NCBI GenBank assembly: GCA_030446955.1
Contig: JAUJMG010000037.1
Coordinates: 4,731 to 18,037 of the forward strand
DNA length: 13,307 nt
DNA from: Thermomicrobiales bacterium
Lineage (GTDB): Bacteria > Chloroflexota > Chloroflexia > Thermomicrobiales > UBA6265
Direction of reading: 5' to 3'
Shown here in pieces: positions 7,054-13,307 of the stretch. How positions within the stretch are numbered: the first letter of the stretch is position 1; each line of letters begins with the position of its first letter. The notes beneath the pieces are model-generated. The model was not told the origin of the DNA and made no database searches. It saw only the letters and a list, made by a program, of their open reading frames with translations. The translations under genes were made by a program, and so were the position numbers.

Positions 7054-7246
7054 GGCTGAGGCAACAGCCGCTGCGCATGGCACGTGCCGGGAATCCGGTG
7101 GTGTCGATTCAATGCCCGACGCGATCCAGCCCAGGCACATCTTGCTCGATGGCAACCCCCGCTGCAAGGAAGCCGGGGCGGCGAATCACAGCCCCCCAGG
7201 GCAGGGACTGGGACCCGGCAGGGACGGTGCTTCGAAATCGGCCGCG

Positions 7247-7663
7247 CTAGCCCGCGTTAGTGTGGCGGCGTACGCGCCAGTACTTGGGATCGAACGGATC
7301 GACCCGTTGACGGCGGGCCTTCGGCGGGAGATCGTTGAAGACGGTCGGAAAGGAGTAAATCTCTTCGCCGTCAATAACGAGACGCCGCGCCACCCCGAAC
7401 GGGCGATCCACAGCGAAGATCTCGCGCGGCGGGCGGGAGATCACCTCGGTTTGGAACCAGCCGTGCTCGGCGCACTCGCCCGCGTGAAGCTGCCAGATCA
7501 GGTCCGCCGTCACTCCGCCGAGGTCACGTACGAGGACATTGACGAGAGCCGCATCGCAAATCGGGCAGCGCATCGGCGTGCGGACTCGAACGCTGTCTCG
7601 GCTGTTGCCGGCCGTTACCATCAAGCTTGTCCCATCGTTGAGCCGGTACCACCCCTCGGTCAC
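7247..7663 (-). CDS. Small zinc-ribbon-like protein of unknown function
   Basis: A 138-residue soluble protein. It contains CPIC (Cys33, Cys36) and, 27 residues later, CAEH (Cys64, His67) in GECAEHGWF, a spacing that fits a zinc ribbon or treble-clef-like knuckle. The C-terminal half has FPTVFNDLPP and DPFDPKYWRVRRH, both giving it a real-protein character; I do not recognise a named family. A 233-codon open frame covers the same DNA on the plus strand but lacks family motifs, so the minus frame is preferred. The start is GTG at 7663, with no clear Shine-Dalgarno; ATG at codon 15 or 31 are alternatives, the latter just before CPIC. A four-codon ATG frame at 7674 ends in TGA overlapping this GTG, and a possible extended -10 lies just upstream. 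DNA, RNA or protein binding are all possible roles. Confidence 0.75.
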   Translation of the reverse strand: MTEGWYRLNDGTSLMVTAGNSRDSVRVRTPMRCPICDAALVNVLVRDLGGVTADLIWQLHAGECAEHGWFQTEVISRPPREIFAVDRPFGVARRLVIDGEEIYSFPTVFNDLPPKARRQRVDPFDPKYWRVRRHTNAG

Positions 7664-7687
7664 GCCGGGGTCATTGTTTGGGGATGG

Positions 7688-7696
7688 AGTCTAGCA
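7688..7696 (-). promoter_or_regulatory. Possible extended -10 for the zinc-ribbon gene
   Basis: On the minus strand TGCTAGACT reads as an extended -10 (TG, one base, TAGACT). No good -35 is seen, as is allowed for extended -10 promoters. Transcription would begin near 7681, giving a leader of only about 18 nt, consistent with the absence of a Shine-Dalgarno. Confidence 0.3.
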
Positions 7697-7749
7697 CTGC
7701 CCGTCGCCGGTCGCTACCTAAGCGAGATACGCCACGCTGCCGGACCCTA

Positions 7750-7778
7750 TTGAGGACCTCCGGTCGGGTGCGTAAAAT
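7750..7778 (+). promoter_or_regulatory. Sigma70-type promoter upstream of the DinB-like gene
   Basis: TTGAGG (7750-7755) and TAAAAT (7773-7778) are separated by exactly 17 nt. TAAAAT stands out in this GC-rich background. The start point would be near 7785, leaving a leader of about 130 nt before GTG 7918. It is the best promoter match I see in the window and probably drives the plus-strand run. Confidence 0.5.
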
Positions 7779-7917
7779 CCTCCCGCCGAGCCGGGGCCTA
7801 CCGCGTGCGATAGGCGACCCGCCGGGGTTCGCCGACCGCACCGGGACGAGAGCGAGCGGATCGGGAACGCCCACGCCACCGTGGTGTCGGGCAGTCGACG
7901 CAGAATGGGGGTGACAG

Positions 7918-8364
7918 GTGTCTGATCGGGAGCTAATCGATGGCTTGATCGCCACCTACCGGGAGCTCAACAACCGGGTTCGCCCGCTGCCGGAGGAGCG
8001 TCTTGCCATGCAAAGCGGTCAGGGCGGTTCCATTCGCGACGTGATCACCCGCCTGAAAGACAGCGAACTGCGCTTCTCGCAAGCGCTCAAGGAGCGGATC
8101 ACGGGCGTGCCGATGCCGGAGATGTTCGGCGAGGATGAGGCACCCGTCCTCGGCACCGAGCATGAGGGTGACTCTACGGCAGTCCTCCTCTCCCAGTTTG
8201 GTACGGCGCGGGAGTCCACGCTGGCCATGCTGAGGACGCTCCCGGCCGAGGAATGGAACCAATCACTCGATGGCGGTCGTACCATCAATGAGCGCATTCG
8301 CCAACTGGTCCAGAACGATCGCCAGCACCTCGAACGGATCAACGGACTCCTCGGCGCACCGTAG
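7918..8364 (+). CDS. DinB-like four-helix protein with degraded metal site
   Basis: A 148-residue protein with the DinB/YfiT-like four-helix layout: an N-terminal helix with TYRELNNRV, SIRDVITRLKDSE (38-50) where the family has S-x-RD-x-x-x-H-L-x-D-x-E, and a final helix NDRQHLERI (133-141) where the family has HDxxH-x-x-QI. Of the three usual metal-binding histidines, the first aligns with Arg45 and the second with Asn133; only His137 remains. The metal-dependent thiol-transferase chemistry known for some relatives is therefore unlikely. DinB relatives are often stress- or damage-induced, but this cannot be assumed here. GTG 7918 is preceded by a G-rich stretch (GGGGGTGA, 7907-7914). The stop is 52 nt before the 2TM gene, so co-transcription is likely. 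Family assignment is by pattern; a plain helical-bundle protein is the alternative. Confidence 0.75.
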   Translation: MSDRELIDGLIATYRELNNRVRPLPEERLAMQSGQGGSIRDVITRLKDSELRFSQALKERITGVPMPEMFGEDEAPVLGTEHEGDSTAVLLSQFGTARESTLAMLRTLPAEEWNQSLDGGRTINERIRQLVQNDRQHLERINGLLGAP

Positions 8365-8416
8365 GGGTCCCCACTGGCGCCGAGCCACGGGTCGGCGCAA
8401 AGGTACAGGGTGGGGC

Positions 8417-9628
8417 ATGAACGCGACCCGCAGTGATGAGGTTCAGTTTGGACGAGCCGGGCGAGCCGCAGGGGCATGGCTGACGGGAACGGGCCTCCTC
8501 GCGGCGCACATGGGCACGTACCTGCTCGCTGGCGTCGGCCTGCTCCTCATCAACCTGTTTCGGTCGCCGACGGACCTCTGGGTCGACCGTCCGTTGCTCG
8601 CCTGGGCGGTCGTCCTGGTTGTTCATGCCACCCTCGTCGGAGCGAAGCAGATCACGAAAAGCACGACGAGGAGGATGACGACGGGCCGGCCGGTGCCGCA
8701 GCTCACTGCGACTCGCCGGTTGGCCCGTCGTGCCCGCTCCGAGCGAACTGCGGTGACGCCGCGTCCAATCCAGCCGCGGTTCCGACCAATTCCGATCACC
8801 CCGCGTGGTGAAGATCGCCCGGTGATTCGGGGTCTGACAACACGCTCCCAAGATCTCGCAGCGCGCGGCCTGGCCCTTGCCACCCGCGGGTCCCGCCCCC
8901 TTCTCCTCCGAGGACGCGATCTGTGGGAGCAGCAGGCACGCGAGGCGCTGGTCCACGCGGGTTCGCGATTGAAGGACGCCGCTCGGCATCCGAGGACGAC
9001 CGACGCGAATCAGACCACCGAGATGCCTCCTACGTGGGACGGAGACGCGACCTCCAAGGGCGGGACCGCGATGCCGCTGGCCGAACGCGAAGACGCCGCG
9101 GTGACGGCTAACTGGTCCGGACTGCGCCATGTATCACCTCAGGGGGTCGGAGCGGTCGATCAGAGCACGGCTGAATTCACCGCTGCATCCCCGCCGGCCG
9201 CTGGCGCTACCGAATCGCCTCCGCCCGCTGACACATCATCAGGGGACGACGAAGGAGCATCGTCCAGTCCTTGGGGGCCATTACCGTCCTGGGCCAGAAT
9301 CCGGCCGAATGGTGCAGACGGGGATGCGCCAAGATCCTCCGCGGTCCGCGGGCGATTCCAGGCTTCTACTACCAACCATCGTTTGCGCCCCGCGGTGCCG
9401 GAGCCCGAGTCATCGTTTGGGCCTAGCACTCGTAGCACGGCTCCTGATGAAGATGTCCTTATCGATGAGACACCGGCCATCGCGAAGGAGACGGAGTGGA
9501 CCTGGATGGAAGCGGCCGCCGCGTCGTGGCTTGCCCGCCGAGAGCGGCAGGATCGTCCTGACCAAGAGAAGACCGTGCGTTCCGAGCCGGGGCAGGCGCC
9601 CATGGATCCCGAACGGCTCCAGGCCTGA
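8417..9628 (+). CDS. 2TM-domain membrane protein with long disordered tail
   Basis: A 403-residue protein. The first 80 residues match the 2TM domain pattern: HMGTYLLAGVGLLLINLF (31-48), then a short SPTDLW loop, then PLLAWAVVLVVHATLVG (59-75), with the conserved His/Tyr of the first helix and Trp/His of the second. Residues 80-403 are a low-complexity tail, first Arg-rich (about 80-190), then Pro/Ser/Ala/Glu/Asp-rich with no recognisable domain, ending near a short helix WMEAAAASWLARRERQ. Third-position GC bias weakens in the tail, as expected for a fast-evolving disordered region. The frame is open further upstream into the DinB gene; ATG 8417, preceded by AGGGTGGGG, is the sensible start since it begins just before the helices. 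Many 2TM proteins are small or fused to kinases; no kinase is present here. Role unknown. Confidence 0.75.
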   Translation: MNATRSDEVQFGRAGRAAGAWLTGTGLLAAHMGTYLLAGVGLLLINLFRSPTDLWVDRPLLAWAVVLVVHATLVGAKQITKSTTRRMTTGRPVPQLTATRRLARRARSERTAVTPRPIQPRFRPIPITPRGEDRPVIRGLTTRSQDLAARGLALATRGSRPLLLRGRDLWEQQAREALVHAGSRLKDAARHPRTTDANQTTEMPPTWDGDATSKGGTAMPLAEREDAAVTANWSGLRHVSPQGVGAVDQSTAEFTAASPPAAGATESPPPADTSSGDDEGASSSPWGPLPSWARIRPNGADGDAPRSSAVRGRFQASTTNHRLRPAVPEPESSFGPSTRSTAPDEDVLIDETPAIAKETEWTWMEAAAASWLARRERQDRPDQEKTVRSEPGQAPMDPERLQA

Positions 9629-9676
9629 TCGGATGGAGCGGCGCTCTGTCGTGCCCAGACGGTGGAGCGGTCTCCC

Positions 9677-10165
9677 GTGGCAACGTTGATCTCCCATCCC
9701 TTAGGCTCATTGACCCGTGACTTCACGGTGGCGGTCTTTGTGGTTCACGACAGCCGGGTCTTGCTGCACCGGCATCGCCGGTTGAAGCGGTGGCTACCGC
9801 CGGGCGGACACATTGAGCCAGGAGAACTGCCGGACGATGCCGCGGTCCGTGAGGTCTGGGAAGAGACCGGCGTGCAAGCAACGCTCTGCGGCCCGTCGTC
9901 GATTGACGTTTCGCGCCCCGGGCAACCCCGCCAGTTGACCCGGCCCGCTGGGGTCCAACTGGCGGACATCGCTCCCAACCACCAGCACATCGACCTCGTC
10001 TACTTTGCGACGGGCCTTCCTGCCGAGCGGCGGGAGGACGTCGGCTGGTTCGGTCTCGATGACCTCGATCCACTTGAGCTGACGGAAGAGGTTGCCGCCT
10101 GGTGCGCTGCCGCAGTGGCCACCCTCACCCCCCCAATCCCACCCACAGGAGCCGATCCCCTCTAA
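9677..10165 (+). CDS. NUDIX hydrolase
   Basis: A 162-residue cytoplasmic pyrophosphohydrolase of the NUDIX superfamily. The full Nudix box is present: Gly44, five residues, Glu50, seven residues, Arg58-Glu59, then VWEETGV to Val66, so the Mg-binding glutamates (Glu59, Glu62, Glu63) are intact. It is preceded by WLPPGGHIEPGE and followed by HIDLVYFAT (104-112) and DVGWFGLDDLD (121-131), the usual late strands of this class. Substrates in the superfamily are nucleoside diphosphates linked to another moiety; which one is used here is unknown. Start: GTG 9662 opens the frame, but GTG 9677 has GGTGGAG (9661-9667) 9 nt upstream and is preferred. It begins 48 nt after the 2TM gene, so it probably shares a transcript. 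The tail after residue 150 is a short Pro-rich extension. Confidence 0.93.
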   Translation: MATLISHPLGSLTRDFTVAVFVVHDSRVLLHRHRRLKRWLPPGGHIEPGELPDDAAVREVWEETGVQATLCGPSSIDVSRPGQPRQLTRPAGVQLADIAPNHQHIDLVYFATGLPAERREDVGWFGLDDLDPLELTEEVAAWCAAAVATLTPPIPPTGADPL

Positions 10166-10439
10166 CCCCTTCAGTAGGAGAGACAATAGCAACTCCCGCC
10201 CGAGGTGACTCCACCACTTATTAACCAGTGAGCGCCGCAATCCTGACCTTGGAGCGTCACCGTCAAAGGCCAGCGAGCATTTGGTCACGGTAGCCAAAGA
10301 GACGGACGTCTGGCCACCATGGGCCGCATCATGCCTTCGGTACGAGCTTGGAGACCTGCCCCATCCGACCATGAATCGGGTGCTCTTGTGGTGGGCAAGT
10401 GCCACGTGAGGTCGGGAACGCGGGGGGCGAGGACGACTA

Positions 10440-11405
10440 GTGGGCCAGGTGGCGACGGGACACAAACAGGCCGCTGGTCGATCGGAAGTCGGTCGCCGGG
10501 CTAAGCAGCTGACAGGTTGGAATCACCAGTATGGCCGGCGGGCCCTATTGGTTCAGTCTCTCAAAGACCTCAAGGCCAATAACGCCCCGGAATGGGCGGC
10601 CTCACTCGCCTTCTACACGCTGCTCTCCCTCTTCCCGCTGCTGCTGGCCGGCGTGACCGTCGCCTCCTATTTCGTTGATGCCGCTTGGGCGGTGGATCGG
10701 ATCACCCAGCTCCTGGGCGAGTTCGTCCCCCGGGGTGAGATCGAGGTTGAACAGATCGTGGACGGCGCCTTCGCTGAACGGAGGCGGGTCGGCCTCCTCT
10801 CGATCGTGGTGCTGTTGGCGACGGGCCGGCGGGTCCTCGGGGCGCTCGTCAAGGCGCTCAATCTCATGTCGGATGTGGATGAGCGGAAGGACAGCGTGAT
10901 CCGCCGCGCCTTGTTGGAGATCGGGTTGCTCTTCGGGCTCGGTGGCTTATTCCTGCTCGCTCTCTCGGCTCGTCCAATCCTTAGCCCGGTCTGGACAGCT
11001 CTCGATGCGCTGCCCGGCCCGCTCTCCCTGCTGGAAGCACCGGCGCTAGAGATCGTGCGCGGCCTACTGCTGCTGACAACCTTCTACCTGATCTACACGA
11101 TCGTTCCCAGGGGGGAACGCTCGCGTCAGGCGGCGCTGCTCGGCGCTGTTACAGCAACCGTCCTGTTCCTCTTTGCGCGAGGCGTATTTCTGTTCTTCAT
11201 CGGGCGCTTGTGGGCCAACTTCAACCTGATCTACGGCCCGCTCGCGGTCGCCGCGATCCTGATGCTCTGGGCGTGGTACGTTGCAATCATCACACTCTTC
11301 GGCGCCTCACTAGCCTCTCATGCCAAAGCCATGGTGGTTGAGGGTCAGTCCGCTGCCACGGCGGAGCGCCAGCACGTCGAGGGGAAGGCGCCGCACGCCG
11401 GCTGA
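10440..11405 (+). CDS. YihY/virulence factor BrkB family membrane protein
   Basis: A 321-residue integral membrane protein. It shows the family's N-terminal signature AASLAFYTLLSLFPLLLAGV (53-72) and the C-terminal signature FNLIYGPLAVAAILMLWAWY (261-280), with LFGASLASH following. Further hydrophobic segments lie at about 117-140, 160-178, 203-222 and 232-254, about six in all, as expected. The family's transport or other activity is not established; older names as ribonuclease BN and serum-resistance BrkB are not good functional guides. GTG 10440 has GAGGA (10429-10433) 6 nt upstream. The first 35 residues are basic and polar and likely cytoplasmic. It is 274 nt after the NUDIX gene, so it may have its own promoter, although it runs in the same direction. 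Confidence 0.92.
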   Translation: MGQVATGHKQAAGRSEVGRRAKQLTGWNHQYGRRALLVQSLKDLKANNAPEWAASLAFYTLLSLFPLLLAGVTVASYFVDAAWAVDRITQLLGEFVPRGEIEVEQIVDGAFAERRRVGLLSIVVLLATGRRVLGALVKALNLMSDVDERKDSVIRRALLEIGLLFGLGGLFLLALSARPILSPVWTALDALPGPLSLLEAPALEIVRGLLLLTTFYLIYTIVPRGERSRQAALLGAVTATVLFLFARGVFLFFIGRLWANFNLIYGPLAVAAILMLWAWYVAIITLFGASLASHAKAMVVEGQSAATAERQHVEGKAPHAG

Positions 11406-11406
11406 C

Positions 11407-11422
11407 GCTCCCCACGGGGAGC
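11407..11422 (+). terminator. Short hairpin just after the YihY stop
   Basis: GCTCCCC (11407-11413) and GGGGAGC (11416-11422) are exact complements; as a hairpin this gives about a 6-bp stem with a 4-nt loop, 2 nt after the stop codon. There is no T-tract, so a role in termination is only possible. Confidence 0.3.
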
Positions 11423-11622
11423 AGGATCGGGAGTTGCCGCTTGCCAGGGTTCCAGCGCCCGATGCGGCTTCCGGGTTTCGGCCATCCTGATCAACGACGC
11501 GCCTTTCTCCGACCAGCAAGGATGCGGGCGGCGGTGAGCACCCTGCGGCCCGCTGCCCCCTCCTTCCACGTCGGGCATTCCTGGGTAGCAGCGAACGCTA
11601 TGGAGGTACCCGTCGCCGGGAC

Positions 11623-13053
11623 GTGGGCGAGAGCGTGACGCCGCCGGGAGTTGCCAGCTTCGACTCCGCCTCCGCGATGGTCCAGGCCCTTGGCCGGTTC
11701 TTGCGCGGCCAGGACTTTCCCCGAGTGGGCGCCTCCGCGCTGGCAACGCCATTGGCGCCCGTCATCAACGCGCTTCCCCGGCGGGTGCGTGAAGTGGGGT
11801 TTACCTGGAGCGGGTGGCGGGAGGCCTTGCCTCCAGATGAGACGGGCAGAGTCCGATCCGAGGAGATCGGCCGCTGGATCACCTCCGCCTACCCGCGCCG
11901 GCCCTACCCGGCCGTGATGATCGGCTCAGCGAGCGGGGCGGTCATCCATCTCTGTGCCGCACTGGGGATTCCCTGGCTGCCGCAGACGACCCTGCTCCTG
12001 GTCCGCCGCTCGGGCGTGGACATCGACAAGCCACGCGCCATCCTCGAAGCCGGCAAGACTCCGGCGACTGCCCTCCTCACCGCGAACCCGGACCTCTCCC
12101 TCCACCACATGCACGACGCCAACCAGGGTCGGCTGATGGTTCACCGCGTCGAGCACTTCCGGCTTAAACGGCGGCGCTTGGGTGAGGCACTTGAGGCGTT
12201 CCTCGCGGAGACCTTGATCCCCGGCGGAACCATCTTCCTCGCTGAGTGCGGGCGCAGTTGGCCAACGACGCGAGTCGCCGACCGGTACGTGTTCCAGCTT
12301 GGTGGCGTCGGCGGGGCCACACCGGAGGAGTACCTTGGCGGCAGCCCTAGGGTCACCGCGTTACTGGGCCGGTACGGGTCCCGACACCAGAGCTGGGACG
12401 CACCTGAGCCAGACGGCGAGCGCCCAGAAGCGGAATGGGGCTTCGACCCCGCTCTGCGGGAGGATGTCGCCCGTTTTGCCCAGGCGCGGGGCTATCGCGT
12501 ACGGCGGATCCTGTTCAATGAACCAGATGACCTCAGCCCGCTCGTCGCTGACCTCTACCGCCGCTGGTATCAAGAGCGCGGCATCGATGCGAGCCGTCTC
12601 CTGGTGCAGACGTTTGTGCAGATCGAACCCTGGTGGACGCTCCGCACCGGGTCCGTGCCCTTCTGGCTGGTCTTTAGTGTCGAGCCCGCAGCCAGGCGTC
12701 TGGAACGCTACCTTGATCACGCGTCTCCCTTCGACGACATCCGCCTGACGCTCTTCTCGCACGGCACGGACTCCATCGGCCTGGCGTCTGTGGAGCGCTG
12801 GCGCGCGATGCTGAACCGAGCCTCCACCAGCGGGTCCTTTCTCGGCACCGATACAAGGGCCTACCCATGGGACTTCGCCGCCTATCTGCGCTACAGCCGG
12901 GCAGTCCAGCAGCTGCCTAACCGCGTCCCGATGCCGTCCCCGCTCTCCCTGGAACAACTCGATGCCTTCCTCGCGGAAGTCCAGGAGCGCGTCGGGGTAC
13001 GGTGGATCGACGGCAACGGGATCGGCACGATGAGTGCGGGGAACGTGGGATAA
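11623..13053 (+). CDS. Uncharacterised 476-residue protein
   Basis: I do not recognise this gene. The frame is long, in phase with the GC-rich codon bias, and its opposite-strand frames look random, so it is almost surely real. Visible points: a Gly-rich turn after a strand, PAVMIGSASGAVIHLCAALG (97-115), LHHMHDANQG (160-169), then PGGTIFLAECGRSWP (200-214), VFQLGGVGGATPEEYL (223-238), and a second half with YRVRRILFNEPDDLSPLVADLYRRWY (291-316), EPWWTLRTGSVPFWLVF and FDDIRLTLFSHGTDSIG. Alternating strand and helix suggests an alpha/beta fold, perhaps Rossmann-like, but I cannot name one. There is no signal peptide or membrane segment. Start GTG 11623 has no good Shine-Dalgarno; GTG 11635 is an alternative. 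It is followed 43 nt later by an alpha/beta hydrolase on the same strand, probably co-transcribed. Confidence 0.8.
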   Translation: MGESVTPPGVASFDSASAMVQALGRFLRGQDFPRVGASALATPLAPVINALPRRVREVGFTWSGWREALPPDETGRVRSEEIGRWITSAYPRRPYPAVMIGSASGAVIHLCAALGIPWLPQTTLLLVRRSGVDIDKPRAILEAGKTPATALLTANPDLSLHHMHDANQGRLMVHRVEHFRLKRRRLGEALEAFLAETLIPGGTIFLAECGRSWPTTRVADRYVFQLGGVGGATPEEYLGGSPRVTALLGRYGSRHQSWDAPEPDGERPEAEWGFDPALREDVARFAQARGYRVRRILFNEPDDLSPLVADLYRRWYQERGIDASRLLVQTFVQIEPWWTLRTGSVPFWLVFSVEPAARRLERYLDHASPFDDIRLTLFSHGTDSIGLASVERWRAMLNRASTSGSFLGTDTRAYPWDFAAYLRYSRAVQQLPNRVPMPSPLSLEQLDAFLAEVQERVGVRWIDGNGIGTMSAGNVG

Positions 13054-13096
13054 AGGCACGTCCCGTGGTGGCCCAAGGAACATGGCAAGGGGGCAC

Positions 13097-13307
13097 ATGG
13101 AGGCACGCCGGGTCCAAGTCGGACAGGCAACCGTGGCCTACCGGGTGGTCGGAACAGGCGACCCGGTCGTCCTCGTTCATGGGCTCGCCGGTTCGACCCG
13201 CTGGTGGGGAGGCAACATCGGCGCCCTGGCGACCCACCACCGGGTCTACCTCGTGGACTTGGTCGGCTTCGGGGAGAGCCGCGGCCGGAGAGGCTTTGCT
13301 CTCGCAG
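13097..13307 (+). CDS. Alpha/beta hydrolase, N-terminal 70 residues (cut by right edge)
   Basis: The frame opens at ATG 13097 and runs to the window end, so most of the protein (family about 260-300 residues) is missing. The visible part fits the alpha/beta hydrolase fold: VAYRVVGTGDPVVLVHGLAG with the HG oxyanion-hole motif (His28-Gly29), a Trp pair, then HRVYLVDLVGFGES (48-61), the typical strand before the nucleophile region. The nucleophile GxSxG, acid and His lie beyond the edge. AAGGGG lies just upstream of 13097; an in-frame ATG at 13082, five codons earlier, is an alternative with AAGGA only 2 nt away. It probably shares a transcript with the uncharacterised gene before it. Substrate unknown; esterases, haloperoxidase-like and C-C hydrolases all share this N-terminus. 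Confidence 0.88.
   Translation, partial: MEARRVQVGQATVAYRVVGTGDPVVLVHGLAGSTRWWGGNIGALATHHRVYLVDLVGFGESRGRRGFALA

Noticed and set aside
7150..7225. Stretch faintly resembling parts of a cobalamin riboswitch (GGAAGCCGG, then AATC and ACAGCC)
   Set aside because: The order and helices do not match the conserved core, and no cobalamin gene follows on that strand.
7052..7753. A 233-codon plus-strand open frame covering the zinc-ribbon gene
   Set aside because: It has no family motifs, and no Shine-Dalgarno could be used with the -10 candidate overlapping its ATG. The minus frame has the CxxC/CxxH pattern and is preferred.
11911..11940. Possible GxSxG nucleophile motif in the 476-residue protein (GSASG)
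   Set aside because: The central residue is Ala rather than Ser, so it does not fit an alpha/beta hydrolase nucleophile elbow; left as a Gly-rich turn of unknown role.
12361..13098. A 245-codon minus-strand open frame opposite the 476-residue gene
   Set aside because: Random-looking composition, no ribosome-binding site or motif; explained as a shadow of the plus-strand gene's codon bias.
1..13307. tRNA genes, CRISPR arrays, transposases, toxin-antitoxin or defence systems
   Set aside because: I looked for T-loop-like GGTTCGA contexts, regularly spaced repeats and recognisable protein motifs and found none.

Overview
The window is high-GC DNA (roughly two thirds G+C by eye) with strong G/C bias at third codon positions, several GTG starts and good Shine-Dalgarno sites. 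This combination, together with a family mix of GH1 beta-glucosidase, sugar isomerase, AI-2E-type permease, YihY/BrkB protein and 2TM protein, would fit a Chloroflexota member such as Thermomicrobia (Sphaerobacter-like). That placement is an inference; no marker gene (rRNA, ribosomal protein) is present. No tRNA, rRNA, CRISPR array or transposase was seen.

Left part (1-1650, minus strand): a two-gene sugar-catabolic unit, read right to left. A TIM-barrel sugar phosphate isomerase/epimerase is followed 65 nt later by a GH1 beta-glucosidase that runs off the left edge. The intergenic region 1649-2009 holds a divergent promoter region with inverted and direct repeats.

2010-3467 (plus): a two-domain peptidoglycan hydrolase (GH73-type glucosaminidase plus zinc amidase) that looks like a phage-type lysin. 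It has no visible signal peptide and carries a strong internal ribosome-binding site exactly at the domain junction. 3468-3855 is a non-coding convergent gap containing a perfect 19-bp inverted repeat with a 3-nt loop.

3856-7663: an M20 amidohydrolase (minus), a 99-residue protein of unknown function (plus), an AI-2E family permease (minus) and a small CxxC/CxxH zinc-ribbon-like protein (minus). These look like independent transcription units.

7918-13307 (plus): a co-directional run of six genes: a DinB-like protein with a degraded metal site, a 2TM-domain membrane protein with a very long tail, a NUDIX hydrolase, a YihY/BrkB membrane protein, a 476-residue protein I do not recognise, and the start of an alpha/beta hydrolase cut by the right edge. 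Gaps of 43-52 nt suggest DinB-2TM-NUDIX and unknown-hydrolase are each co-transcribed; gaps of 274 nt (10166-10439) and 217 nt (11406-11622) probably contain further promoters. I saw nothing definite in 10166-10439.

Most of the window is ordinary chromosomal housekeeping or accessory content. The most notable items are the possible dual-product lysin, the long perfect hairpin, and the uncharacterised 476-residue gene next to a hydrolase.
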